A stretch of DNA of 64,000 nt, from NCBI GenBank assembly GCA_019022495.1, contig JAFEKR010000002.1:4464001-4528000 (forward strand), read 5' to 3'. Below, in pieces: positions 44,901 to 56,521 of the stretch (position 1 is the stretch's first letter; each line of letters begins with the position of its first letter). A program made the position numbers and the translations under genes. The notes beneath the pieces are model-generated. The model was not told where the DNA came from and made no database searches. It saw only the letters and a list, made by a program, of their open reading frames with translations. This DNA is from Epichloe hybrida (lineage: Eukaryota > Ascomycota > Sordariomycetes > Hypocreales > Clavicipitaceae).

Positions 44901-47900
44901 GCGTGTGATCCACGAGCCAGTGCAAACTTTGCATAGGTGCAAAATGCACATAACAGGACGCGCTAGCTATTTTTATTAGCTAAGATCTATAGAAATTCAT
45001 GGAATTTTATCTAAATTATATAAACACTATATCCCCCCCTATTTATAATATATCTTTTTAACTAGGGCTATATAAATACTTAAAATAGGCTTAGATACTA
45101 AGAAAGAAGTAAATTTTACTAATTTTTAGGTATAAACTATATACCTTATATAGTCCTTATATAAAGTTTATACTAGTGTAAAGTTTATACCTAGCTATAA
45201 GCTATAATAATGTTTCTTAGGGTTAATAACCTCTTATTTAATTAATTTATTATAGATAAAGATACTAATAATAACCTTTAGCTTATAATATTAATTTTAT
45301 AGTGTTTTTAGAAGCTAGGCTTACTATAAAAAACCCTATATAGGCTATATTACCTCTATTAGTATATTAACTATAATTATAATACTTATAATACCCTTAT
45401 AAGCCTTAGAGGTGCCTATTTATTGCTAATAGTATTATAAGATCTTTATAAATAGATTCTTTAATTATTATTAGAAATCAAATTTATAAATCTCTTTTAG
45501 ATACTAAAGAAGACCTTCCTTAAGCTCTATAGCTAGCTTTATATTAATACCTTAGTGTGCTCTTTATAATATTAATTAGTTAAGTAAAAAGTAATAGTTT
45601 TCTTATAGATTTATATATATAATAAGCTATAGAGAAACATAAGGTATTAATTTCTACTAGGCTAAGTATTAGTATCTTAAATTATTTATAAGCTTATTAA
45701 TCTAATAAGGTATTTATATATAATCTTTATTTATTAGCTAAAGCTATAGTTAGTCTTGCTATTTATAGAGCTAAATAAGAAGTTCCTTTAATTTAATAGT
45801 GCTATTAGTGCTATTAATAGCATATATATTCTAGTGTATATTCTATAAAATTAGTAGTAAAGATTCTAGTTAAGAAAGAATAATATCTTATAAAATATAC
45901 TAGTAACTATAAGCTTTAAGGAATTATTCCTATATATACTAGTAAGCACTAAAGGTTTTATTAATAATAGTACCTTATTATAGATAGTATTTATAAAGTC
46001 TTTTATAATCCCTTAAGGCTAATTTTATCTTAGTAATATAGGATTTAGCATATATTATAGCTTAATAACGCTATTTTTAAGGGTTTAATATTATTTATAA
46101 GACTAAAGAGAAGCTTATAAGTATTCTAATAATAAGAAAGAGCTTTTTAACTTCTAGTATATATAATTATAAATAGTTATAAAGCGTGTTTTTAAGTAAT
46201 ATAAGTAAAAGTAAAAGATAATTTACTATAGCACTACTAAGTATAACTTTCTTATATAAATTAAGATAGTTTATACTATTATAAGCCTCTTTAACTTTAT
46301 TAAATTAAGTAAAAAGAAGCCTTATAACTTTAAAGTAAGAGAGATAGAATTATTACCTAGAGATAAGTATAAAGCACTTAAAATAGCTACTATATAAGTG
46401 TTTTTACTTCTTATAGGCCTTATAAGCTATAAGATTTAGAAAAGAATAGTATAGTAGCTTTAGAGAGTTTAGTAAAGTAGTAATTTAAATAAAAAGATAT
46501 GTGTTTAATGAATTTAATAGTGTTATTAATAGAATTCTAATTAATATAATAATAATATTATAGGTTAAAAAGTAATAAATATATATAGCCTATAAACTTT
46601 CTTAATAAAAAGCCTTGCTTTTACTAGTAAATAGTATTAATACTAAAATTTAACTTAATTTACGCTTACTTTACCTCTTTTAATAATAATAAGTTCTAAA
46701 TTAAAGGATTTAGTTAATCTTACTTTAACTATAATATAACTCTAATAATTATACTTATTCTAAACTCTTTATTATATAATTAATAGTTCTTAATTACTTT
46801 CTTAATATTATTAGCCCCTATAGCTCTTTAAGTAATAATATACCTCTTTAAGCCTTATATTTAAGGCCTAAGGATATTAGATATAACCTCTAAGAGCTCT
46901 TTTACCTATACTATAGCCTAATGCTTTTATATACTTTATAGTAATAAATTTAGCTATAATCTATTAGGCATAGCCTTAGTAAAGCTTAATTAAGAGCTTT
47001 ATAAGTTTAGCATTAAGGAAATAGCTATATTATTAGTGCTTTACTTTAGAATATTACTTTAAGGCTAACTTTAATATTACTAATTATTCTTAAAGAGGGA
47101 ATTTTCTTTATTAAAGAGCTTAATAGTATTATAAGCCTTATTATTAAGGTATTATATATTAGTATTTCCTCTTTAAGACTTAATTTTATTATCTTTAGAC
47201 TTATTAGAGCTCTCTTTTAATAACTTTTCTTATACCCTTTTAGTAATAGTAAAGCTCTTAGTATCTTAAGCTTTAATAACTATATTACTAGCTTTATAGT
47301 CTTCTAAGAAGACCTTTACTTACTTCTCTCTTATAATAGCTATGTTTATAATAAGAGGCTTTATTATAATAAATTTACTAAACCTTCTATATATTTAAGA
47401 GATATAATTAGTAGTTTACTTACTTATATAAAGCTACCTATTCTATTTATTATATATTATACTAGATCTTTTCTCTATAGTATAAAAAGTATACTAAATA
47501 CCCTTTAGTTACTTATATTAGTTTTTAATAGTATTTAAAGACTATTAATATTATAGGAATTTCCTTATAAATATAGGAATAAAGCTTTTAAGAATATCTT
47601 AAATAATACTAATCTTATTACTATTAAGCTATTACTTATAGTAAGCTTTAAGAAGTAATTTAAGAAAGAAAAGGGTTTAATTATTAGTCTAATAAATTTA
47701 GGGGGGTCTAGATACCTATAATTAAGTGCTTTAGGATATAGTTATAATAAGTATTTAAATTATATAATATTTACTAGTAAATTATAATAATCCTATTATA
47801 TTAAAGCTATAGAAAGGAAGAGCTACTATTATAATAGTTCCCTTATATAAAGGTAGTAAAAAAAAGCCCTAGAAGTAAGCCATAATAGTATAAAGTAGCT

Positions 47901-47976
47901 GCCCTATGTAGATTCACATATAATTTGTACTATGCAATGTCGGTGCAAACTTTGCACCGGCTCGTGGATCACACCC
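44901..47976. mobile_element. RIP-degraded DNA transposon with TTA target duplication (PIF/Harbinger-like ends)
   Basis: Element of 3,076 bp. The left end is GCGTGTGATCCACGAGCC at 44901; the reverse complement of the right end, read from 47976, is GGGTGTGATCCACGAGCC. The match continues through GTGCAAA and TTTGCA with three differences over about 33 bases. TTA lies directly outside both ends (44898-44900 and 47977-47979). A 3-bp TTA duplication with G-rich short inverted repeats is characteristic of PIF/Harbinger elements. The 2.9-kb interior is almost pure A/T with no readable frame, so I cannot confirm the transposase; a TA-duplicating mariner/Fot-type element aligns less well because its ends would be offset by one base. 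Confidence 0.7.
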
Positions 47977-49572
47977 TTACGGAGTAGTATTCAACATGGA
48001 GTGCCACACACTGCCGCGGGTCCAGAGACAAACTGATCCATCTACGGATTACGGACTAATGATTAACGAGCAGACGCAACGGTCAGCGCGGCATTAGACG
48101 GGGCGGTGAAGATGCTTGTTTGTGCGCTTGAACATGTTGAAGCATGTTCGAAGGGGGTTGAAACAGCCCGATCGCACATTGCGGCTAAAAGAGCAACTTT
48201 TGCGAATTGGGCATGTCAAAAGGCCACGTGGATATTCCACTGGCAATGTACTCCGTACTAATGAGTGGAAGTGTGGCAGCGTGCACGAATCCTTGTGCCA
48301 AAAAGGCAAAAAGGCAAAAAGGCAAAAAAAAAAGATGTATATCGCAAGGGTCTTAGCTATTAAGCCAATAATACTACGGAGTACTCCGTATTCCGTATTA
48401 TCGCTGGGGACTCAAATGTTACGGAAACCCAGCATCAATCCTGGTCTGGTCTGGTTTGGTCTGTGCGAGTGTGACCAACGGTTCTCGACAATGTCAGCAA
48501 TTTTTTTGTGTTGCTTAAAGGATCGCCGGCCGCCAGCCCCCCAACTTGCAAACTGTCAGCTTTCCTCCTTGGCCCCAACCTCTTTGTCGCCGCGTCCCCG
48601 TTCGTTCTCGCGACGTGAGAGTGAGAGTCTTCGATTTCGCGATACTACCAGATTGTGCCGCTTGGGGGACGGAACGCCCCTGGCTGCGACGGCATTGGAT
48701 TGATCCTCCAGCACTTCGCCCCGTCGTTTCATGTAGTCCTTCCTTCCTTCCGCTGAGGGGATCAAGGCCGCCCATGTCCTTGATTTTGAGAGGTGAGCGG
48801 TTCCGCCTGTTTGTCGCAACACTTGTCGCCGACAGCCGATGCTGTTCAATTACGGACCACTCCATACATGATTATATGAGAGGCGCTGGTGCATGGTTAT
48901 TAAATGCATCCTTTCAGGGTCTTCTACCTCGTCGATATCAATCCAAGTTCGATTATTACACAGAGGCAGCGAGCTTGCCCAACCGTCATCGGCCTCGCCG
49001 GCTCCCCAGGATTTGTGCAGCCATCGGCGACGACTTTTCCCCCACATTGGGTCAAAGACATGGCTGTCTTTTCCAAAACTCGCATTCATTATGACGAAGA
49101 CAGGATCCTGAATATTATCTGGTTCGGCCTGGTTGGCCTTCAGGTCATCATGGTGCTGAGTGTGTCAGCGCAGGCTGCTCGACACTACTTGCAAAGAAGA
49201 CTGCGGAAGCAGATGCTTCCCTAGTTTCGCATATCGGCGTTGGCATTCGTGGGGAGTCATCTTCCGGTTTCCAAGTCCAGTGCCGCATTTGAAGCTGCTG
49301 GACGTTTCCTTTTTTTTTTTTTTCTGCTTCCCCTCATCTTGACGTCTAGATGGGAGCATCGCATGGCCGGAGTTTCTGGCATTTGGGTTAGGAGTTTTCC
49401 TTCTTCTTTTGATTCGCGTAGCGGAATGGCATCAGCATGTACGACCAGCCGTTTATCCAATTCGAGATACGAATCAGTAACTCCCTTTGTCGATTGCATT
49501 CGAGGTGAACGACAATGATGCCCTCGCCTTCATCAGCTTCACCCGGGCGGTCAATCAGAGCTTAGAATAACG

Positions 49573-49990
49573 GCTCAGTCCCTTTCGGATTCGGCATAGG
49601 TTCTTTTCAGTATCGCAAGACCATCTTCTACTTGACTCTTGGTCACAGTAATGGGCGGCGCGATGATCTACCACACAAGAGCATCATGGACAATATCAAC
49701 GGCTCCAAGTCACGGAATGACTCATCACAAACGGTTCATAGGCCCTTCGAGAGGATATATACTGGCAATTGAAAGAATCTGCTTCAAAATCTCCCGTGTC
49801 TCAGAAATTGACTGTACACGTACACATACGTTCTGATTGTGTGGGCTGATCCTGCTCGCGAAAAAGATGAGATACCCTCGACCATTTTGGAGTTCCTGGA
49901 ACAGGGCAGTTGAGGTGTTGCGCATCATGCTTCGCCACTGCCGTTGGCGATATACTCTGACTACGTGACGCCGCCCAGTCACGAGGTGGT
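49573..49990 (-). pseudogene. possible relic of a class III (PLP) aminotransferase C-terminus
   Basis: On the minus strand the segment IIAPPITVTKSQVEDGLAIL, then KRTYAESER and a stop, resembles the last 30-40 residues of class III aminotransferases, where a LLAPP-type strand precedes a terminal helix. About 230 bases upstream, in another frame, NGRGYLIFFASR resembles the RGRG-x-x-F motif that comes before it. A stop codon and frame changes separate them. This is short and could be chance; treat as tentative. Confidence 0.3.
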
Positions 49991-51037
49991 TGACAAGTTG
50001 ACATACGACAAGGTGCGAAATTTGCTTCGGCTACAGTCGAGGGTGGGCAGGAAGACGAAGCAAAAAGCATCATCAGACTCGCGGCCGACTATGCTATGTC
50101 ATCGGGGGTGGTGGGATGGTGGCTTCAGCTCGGTAGGAAAGATTTTGTTCCAGCGACATTGTCCTAGTGAGACATCTCCTCCGCGAACTTTTAGTCCAGA
50201 ATGCAAGTGTCTTGCATTGTCCCACGGGATCAAGAGAATGAGCTGCGGAATTCCACGTGTGGTTCATGGGGCACTGAGTTGTGATGGAAGTTTGGCACAA
50301 CAAATGCAAGCAAGCATGCACGGATTCGATAGATCAGAAAACAGGTTCACCGTCAAGAGCGGAAGTTGCCTGGTTGACAATGCCAGAGACACAGATGATC
50401 CCCTATGGCGTGTAACCTACGGCGATTCCGCAGCAAAACTGACCTGTCCGAGGCAGACAGAATACACCAAGCGTCGGGAACGGGCCTCCATCAATGCATA
50501 TGGAGGACATGGTAGCATAGCAGCGGTCTTGGACGTGGTCGGGCTGGTGAGCACATTCTCGGCACCCACGCAGCGAGCCGTCACGACAAGTGGTGCAAGA
50601 AAATTACAGAAATCCAACCACGACAGAAACAAACATGCCGAATGCCGACGCTGTTCCTGACAATCGCTATCGGTGGCAGCCAGTCATGCATGCTCGAGAT
50701 GGGAGCCATCTCTACATATGGAATGCACGGCCAGTCTGCCAGGCTGCGTGGCAAATGGAGAATGTCGCAGGTCTCCCAGGTTTGCCAGCCGTTGTGACAG
50801 TCCTGCTGGGAGATTCCCCATTGAGGCTGTCTGGTGCCTTGCTGTCTCAGAATCATGTCTTGCTCCCGCGCGAGATTCCTGGTAGGTGCGTGGCCGACTC
50901 GATTCCTCCCTGCTGATCCTGCATTCCGAACCATTTTTTCCTGAAGAACTTGGCGGGCATGGCACGGCTGAGACAGCCTGAACTGGCAGCATCTCAGAAC
51001 TGCATTGTCACCGTCTCACGAATACACAACCTACTCC

Positions 51038-51046
51038 TATATAAAT
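51038..51046 (+). promoter_or_regulatory. TATA box of the Gly-rich secreted protein gene
   Basis: TATATAAAT lies about 115 bases before the start codon at 51160, followed by a CT-rich leader and an A run. Confidence 0.55.
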
Positions 51047-51159
51047 CAATTCGCCCATCCGCGACCCAACCACGATGGAGCCTCTCGACAGCTTCTTGCA
51101 GCGTAAAGTCCAAAAAAAAAAACAACCCATCATTTCCCAACCCGTCCAATATTCTCATC

Positions 51160-51882
51160 ATGAAGTTCAGCCAAGCTGCCGTTCTCGCCTGCATCTCGTG
51201 TACACTGGCCGCACCAACTGCACCGCCCACAAACAATAAAGCCATGACTGGCACGAGTGCAGAGAGCTCTGGGCTTCTCGGCGGCCTGTTGGGAGGAGGC
51301 GGCAAAAAGGGCAACAAAACCATGAAGTCCATGAAGGCGACCAGAGCGACCGCCGACGGCCTTGGCGACTTGCTCGGCGGCGAAAAGGGAAACGGGACCA
51401 TGAAGTCCATGAAGTCGACCAGAGCGACCATCGATACCGCCGGCGGCCTCGGCGGCTTGCTCGGCGGCTTGCTTGGAGGTGGCAAGAAGAGCAACAGCAC
51501 GAAGCCTGCCTCCGGCAAGAAAGTAATGGCCGGCCCGGGTGCAGCGAGCCCCGACGTTGCCGAAATTCTCAAGGCCATGGGATCTTCGGGCGGCAAAGCC
51601 AACAATTTGACCAAGCCTACCCCTGTCCAGGGAGCTTCGACCGGTGGCATGTTGAGCAGCCTCGGCATTGATCCCGCCGCGATCCTGAAGCAGTATGGAG
51701 AACTGCAAAAGGCAGGTGCTCTCGACGCTCTCAGGGGCGCGAATGGCGGCTCCATCCCAGGTCTCCCACTTGGCGCTCCTGCCGCCGCTGCTCCCGGCGT
51801 TGCTCCCGTCGGCGATGTCTCTGGTCTTGGCGGCCTTGGTCCTGCCTCTGGTGTGGCGCTTGTCCCAGTCGTTGGACAGTAA
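51160..51882 (+). CDS. secreted Gly-rich protein with internal repeats
   Basis: A single exon of 240 residues with AATAAA just after the stop. The start at 51160 gives a signal peptide, MKFSQAAVLACISCTLAAP. The mature part has three imperfect repeats of about 27-38 residues built from GLLGGLLGGG, a Lys pair, an N-glycosylation sequon (NKT, NGT, NST) and, in the first two, TMKSMKATRAT or TMKSMKSTRAT. A fourth sequon (NLT) follows. The C-terminal half is Gly/Ala/Pro-rich with a helical piece (IDPAAILKQYGELQKAGALDAL). No catalytic domain is visible. A cell-wall or matrix role is plausible. The Lys-Lys pairs could be Kex2-type processing sites, which would make it a repeat-containing precursor; both are inference. 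Confidence 0.75.
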   Translation: MKFSQAAVLACISCTLAAPTAPPTNNKAMTGTSAESSGLLGGLLGGGGKKGNKTMKSMKATRATADGLGDLLGGEKGNGTMKSMKSTRATIDTAGGLGGLLGGLLGGGKKSNSTKPASGKKVMAGPGAASPDVAEILKAMGSSGGKANNLTKPTPVQGASTGGMLSSLGIDPAAILKQYGELQKAGALDALRGANGGSIPGLPLGAPAAAAPGVAPVGDVSGLGGLGPASGVALVPVVGQ

Positions 51883-52312
51883 GGAAAGGGGGGGAAAATA
51901 AAGGTCTTCAGATGAGTCTCGGTAAAGTCTGGTCTGGGCGGCACCTGCAGGCCCAGGATTTGTTGCTCCGGGTGTTCGCCGCCACAATGTGAAACCAGCA
52001 TGCAGCGCAACGTCGGTGATGGAGGACTACTGAGCGAATGTTGGGCAAAGTGAGGAATGGTCATTTATTAGGCAAGCGTGTTAATTCGTTGGGAAGGGAA
52101 AATGTGTCACTTTACGCATGTATCTATTTGAGGCTAGTCCGCGAATTTCATTGGCTTCATCACATTCAAGTCTGGTGCACAACCTTTTTTTTTTTTAACC
52201 CAAAACAAAAGGCCCGTGTCTTCCTACCGTCTGCTGTGCCTTTATAATCATCTTTACCCACCACGTGCATACAGAAACAGCCCCGCTACAATGGCTTCAC
52301 AAAGCCACTCCA
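51883..52312. other. intergenic; no gene seen
   Basis: A poly-A signal follows the secreted protein gene at about 51895 and a T run lies near 52183-52195. Nothing else is supported. Confidence 0.4.
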
Positions 52313-52383
52313 TCTTCCGTAGTATAGTGGTCAGTATGCAAGCTTGTCACGCTTGAGACCCGGGTTCAATTCCCGGCGGGAGA
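52313..52383 (+). tRNA. tRNA-Asp (anticodon GTC)
   Basis: A complete 71-base cloverleaf without intron. Acceptor arms TCTTCCG and CGGGAGA pair with one G-U. The D arm is TAGTATAGTGGTCAGTA. The anticodon stem CAAGC/GCTTG holds the loop TTGTCAC with GTC at 52346-52348. The T arm is CCGGG-TTCAATT-CCCGG. All conserved A- and B-box positions are present. Confidence 0.95.
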
Positions 52384-52854
52384 GATGAGCCACGCCTTCA
52401 TTTTTTGCACTCTGCCAAGCAGTAAGCAGCGACAGACAGCAAGTTATCATCACAATCTGCCAAGAGACTTCTAAGTGATAACATGTCTTTTCTTTTGCTT
52501 CCCAGTCACCCCTGCCGTGGTCAAGGAGCAAGTATGTTGGAATTCCGTAAAGACCTCTGCTCTGAGACCCAAGGCCGGCAGTGGCGCAGGTGCAAGGCCA
52601 ACCCAACCCAACCCTTCGAAGGTTCGTCGGGCGTAAGGCGAACTTGAGTCGGGTCTAGCAGAACCCCAGACATTGCCGCCGCCACAAACACCCGTCAGAC
52701 GAAACGACGTCAACGGGGCTCAGCTCAATGCCTCCCGTCGTACAGTATCAGATGGAGCACACCATATATCTAGAGCACGCGACACCGTGCCAAGAATACA
52801 ACATTGGAACAACGTTTATACTCTCTCCCTTAGTGCTCGCCACTTACTTCCACA
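52384..52854. other. intergenic; no gene seen
   Basis: Normal composition between the tRNA and the next coding region; no conserved element recognised. Confidence 0.4.
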
Positions 52855-53451
52855 ATGCAAACGGCAATGGCATCGCCTTCGCACGCGCCCAAAGTGAGCG
52901 ATGCCCCTCCCCCAGCCGCCTACGCCATCCCGGCGTTGCAGGTGCTCAGAGACTCTTTCCACCGCCTCGTTCTCGTGGATCCAACTACCCACACGCCCTT
53001 GTACGAGGTCCGCAACTCGAGTTGGACGCGCTGCGTCGACGTCTCTCGTCCGTCGCCGCAGAATCACCAGCAGCTTGTCCCCGTGGGTTCCGCCCACTTC
53101 CACTCCTTCACGTCTGAAGTCGATATAAAGGTGCGCGAGAGCCAGGCTGTCATGGCCCGCCGGCGCTTCATGAGCACCGACAGTGTCATTCAGACGCCCA
53201 TGTTCGAGTGGACGTGGCAGACCGTGTCGTTTTCGAGCGACTTGCGACTCGTGGATCAGACGGGCCAGGTCGTGGCCGACTACGAGTCCGCGAGCTTCAG
53301 TTTTTCCAAGAGGGGAACTTTGTACTTCCGGGTGTTTTTGGATGACTTTATAAGGGATTGGGTTGTCGTGACGGCCATGGCCAAGATCGAGCAAGGCAGA
53401 AGGAGGAGGAGTAATGCCGGCGGTGCTGCCGGCGGTGCTGCAGCGGCCTGA
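52855..53451 (+). CDS. tubby-like / DUF6593-like small protein
   Basis: A single exon of 198 residues (start in CACAATGC; a second Met lies at residue 5). After a short Pro/Ala-rich N-terminus the chain is rich in beta-type segments: FHRLVLVDPTTHTPLYEVRN, SSWTRCVDVSR, SVIQTPMFEWTWQTV, LRLVDQTGQVVADYES, TLYFRVFLDDFIRDWVVVTAM. The order, with a strand pair ending in a modified substrate-like WTW motif and a final helix, resembles the tubby-C-terminal-like fold of DUF6593 proteins found in fungi. It ends with an Arg-rich and Gly/Ala-rich tail. Function is unknown; the family call is tentative. Confidence 0.7.
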   Translation: MQTAMASPSHAPKVSDAPPPAAYAIPALQVLRDSFHRLVLVDPTTHTPLYEVRNSSWTRCVDVSRPSPQNHQQLVPVGSAHFHSFTSEVDIKVRESQAVMARRRFMSTDSVIQTPMFEWTWQTVSFSSDLRLVDQTGQVVADYESASFSFSKRGTLYFRVFLDDFIRDWVVVTAMAKIEQGRRRRSNAGGAAGGAAAA

Positions 53452-53674
53452 CAGAAACGATTGGTTACGAAAGGTCTCATAGGTTACCCATGGTGCGAAA
53501 TGGCGGCGTGGCACATATGTCAATCAATGTGTATGCATACATAGCTTTGGCTGCAGTTCACACGTTGAGTAAATGGTTATGATATCGTACAAGATATGAC
53601 AGAAGGAACAAAGCCCCCGCGGCAAGTAAGTAAGGCCTTCAAATAAATGGGTTACACATTTGATCATCAAACTT

Positions 53675-56521
53675 CTAAAACATTTCTCGAAGATGAGAAA
53701 ACACCGTCCCGTCAGGAGTGAACATGCCCCTCGCTGAATCCGGCGTCATGACGGAATTTGGTTGCATTCGGTCGTCTCCGAACGGGAATCTGTTTAGACC
53801 AACGTAGCCCTCGAATATGCGTGACAATTCGCTTTGGATCTTCTTGCCGTTCTGATCCATCGATGTCTCCGACGGTGAGGGGTTTTGGTGGACTTGAGGC
53901 ATACTCATGTGCGAAAACGATGACGGGCCGACGGGATGGTTGCCATCCATGTGGCCCATGGCGAGACCAATCATTCCCAGGGCGGCATTTGAATGCGCAT
54001 CGCCATCGGGATTTAGGCCAAACCGTGGCGCCACGTCTTTGAGAGATTTGATCGTGCGCCACAGTCGTTTGGATACCCAGCTCTTTGCTGAGAGATCCTT
54101 GACCAAGTCCAGTGCCATATAAAACTCTTCTCTGCAAACGGCACTGAAGCGAACGGGGGCGTGGACCGATGCCAGAAACACCACGGCTATGGCCGACGCA
54201 AGAAACTGATGGTAGAACACTTGAGCGCGCCGGTATAGACTGGTCGTACTATTCAAGTGGTTCAGATATTGAATAGTGTCTCTGGCTAAATCCACAACTC
54301 GTTGCGCCTGCACTGGATGCTGCATGATGCTCGTGGCGCTGTGCAAGACCGGAGTGTACAGCCAAATGCGAATCTATCCCCAGTAAGTAAACCTGTCTCC
54401 CCAGGGGTGCTGCGAGTACAAATAAAAATCGACTCACTTGATTCAGTCTCAGGTACGTCCAAATTCTGAGCCGCTGCAGATTGTACGACGGCGTCGACGT
54501 GATTTGCTTCTCCCTGTCCCAGTTCCGAACCCTGACTTCATCAGGGACCTTTTCATACCATTCGAGAATCTCTCGATCGAGATTGTCGATTTCCTCTTGC
54601 CTCGGCTCGTGAGCCAGAACAGGGCCGAAATGGGTTACTTGGCGCCAAACTTTGGCACCTATGCGAGAATATGTAATCATGGCCACCAGAAAAGGGTATT
54701 CGTCCTGGAAGAAGTCGTCAGCAAACAATGACAGCCAGGCAAAATCCTGGTCCTGTAGTGCATCTCACCGGAAATGGCAGGTTAGGGTCAATCTCATCAT
54801 CCTGAACAGCAAAAGGAAGACCCGTTGCAAATGCCCATCGGCGATCTAGGACGTAGGCCGACCAAAAACTGTTCAAAGCATTTTTCCTCTCCGACTCGTT
54901 CTGAATCTTCATCAATCCCCTCTTCTGGTGGATGCCCACCTCCAGACAAAGTCTCATGACTTGGCCAATGACTCTCCAAGACAAGACTTCTTCGTTGGAT
55001 AGAAATCTGTAACCGGCCAAGAGAGCTAGAAGTGGGATATTGGTAACATCGCTGACATCTGACATCAATTTTCTGTTCAACACTGCCTCCATGCTCTCGT
55101 AGAGGCGAGTAGCCTTCTCGCTATAGCCATGTGACTCTACTGCCAAAGCGCAACACATGACCATCTTGAGCCGCAATGTCTTTTCATCATTCATGACTTC
55201 TGACTGCTGTAAATTCCGAGCAGATTCCAAATAAGGAGCGATATTCTTCGCATGGGCAATCACTGAATGAATGCTGAGGACCGGGTACATTATACCACTT
55301 TCGTCCTCATGAACCCGACATAGACGGACCATTTCGTCCTTTCCAAAGTCGAGCAGTGGATCATATCCATGACTGCTGGGCGGCATTCGCACGGCAACGT
55401 CACTCCCCTGCAGATCCTGATCGTCAGATTCATCCATTGCGCGATATCCCATGTTGGCAATGGTGTTGTTGGCTACATCAAGGCTGAATGCCATGCTCGT
55501 AGGGCCACGGAAGGGTCCACCTTTGGAGTGAAGAACATCGTGACGGGGTATTGACGCAGAACTCTGGGACGGCGAAGGCGCAATAACAGACGGAGGTCCA
55601 CCATTCAACATACGTTCAGTCGAGGGGGCGACGCAGCGAGCTGAACCAGGCTGCATGTTCTTGATGGTCTGGTTCAACCACTCGACTTCATCTTGGAGGC
55701 GACTCAGTTGGGTCGTGACAGACTTGAACTCGTCAGAGTCTTTAAAGCCATTTGAACAGCAGTTGGGAGCGTACAAGCACGCCAGGTTGAGATTCCCGCA
55801 GCGCTGACAGGGTGTTTCGCCATTGCATTTAATTTTTCTTCTTTTACACTCATTGCTGTGTGGCCACGGTCAGATACTGGATACATACCCGTGTTGTAAT
55901 GAAATACGTCGCCTTCAGAATGGGATTCTTCGCTTGGATAGATCAAACTTACCATGCTATTGAGATGTACTAGCGTCAAAGGACAGATGACTAGAGTTAG
56001 CGAAACAAAAACAAGGGGTGGAATGAAAAACGAGAAAAGAAGAAAGAAAGAATCCAGGCGAAGAGCAAAAATGTATGCATGTGGCCGCCGTTACACACAA
56101 ACGGCACGTTGCGCCGGCGAAAAACGGAAGTAGCAAGTTGAGTTGTCGTGAGCCGTGACACAAATCCGCCAGACAAGTTGACAACACAGCAGACAAGGGG
56201 GAGGTTTCAACCAAAGTAGCGCACAAAGTAGGCGCCACAACGCGCAAGAACGAGGACACGGACTAATATCCAACTCACGCGGTTTCTCTTGCTCCTCGTC
56301 TGCTTCTGCGCAGCTGCATCATCAACCGACTTCCTCTTATTGGTGTTGGAGGCTGAGCCAGGAGCAGCGGAATTGTCTCCGTATCCTGCGGAACCAGAGG
56401 GACTGCCGTGTGGTCCAGGCCGCGGTGTATCATCATACGATACGCTTGCCGTGTCGCTCAGCGCAACAGGAGCTTGCGCCAAGTAGCGCAAATCCGAGGC
56501 TTGTGTCTCGATTTGCTCCAT
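53675..56521 (-). CDS. Zn2Cys6 transcription factor with fungal-specific regulatory domain
   Basis: Five exons (56521-56279, 55969-55953, 55855-54769, 54704-54438, 54373-53675) give 770 residues. The 17-base second exon supplies YISIAC and is needed to complete the zinc cluster. The six cysteines are at residues 87, 90, 97, 103, 106 and 113 (C-x2-C-x6-C-x5-C-x2-C-x6-C). They are followed by a coiled-coil linker, VTTQLSRLQDEVEWLNQTI. The middle homology region includes RLYESMEAVLNRKLMSDVS, DRRWAFATGLPFAVQDDEID and a following helical part, as in the Fungal_trans domain. A basic stretch (KRK, SKRNR) precedes the zinc cluster. It is a nuclear DNA-binding regulator; target genes are unknown. The open frame extends upstream through a repeat, so the start is not certain. 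Confidence 0.9.

Larger units (their letters stand above)
47977..51159. other. gene-poor region right of the AT island
   Basis: Normal composition. It holds a perfect 16-bp palindrome TACGGAGTACTCCGTA at 48375-48390 and another TACTCCGTAC at 48249. The unit AAAAGGC is repeated near 48300-48325. A possible aminotransferase relic is annotated separately. Other open frames (48116-48703, 48546-49094, 49944-50660) show no family features. Confidence 0.4.

Noticed and set aside
48116..49094. Overlapping frames right of the second AT island
   Set aside because: Contain arginine- and serine-rich chance translations with no recognisable family.
50994..52064. Long minus-strand frame opposite the Gly-rich secreted protein
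   Set aside because: Pro-rich mirror image of the repeats; the plus strand has signal peptide, TATA box and poly-A signal.
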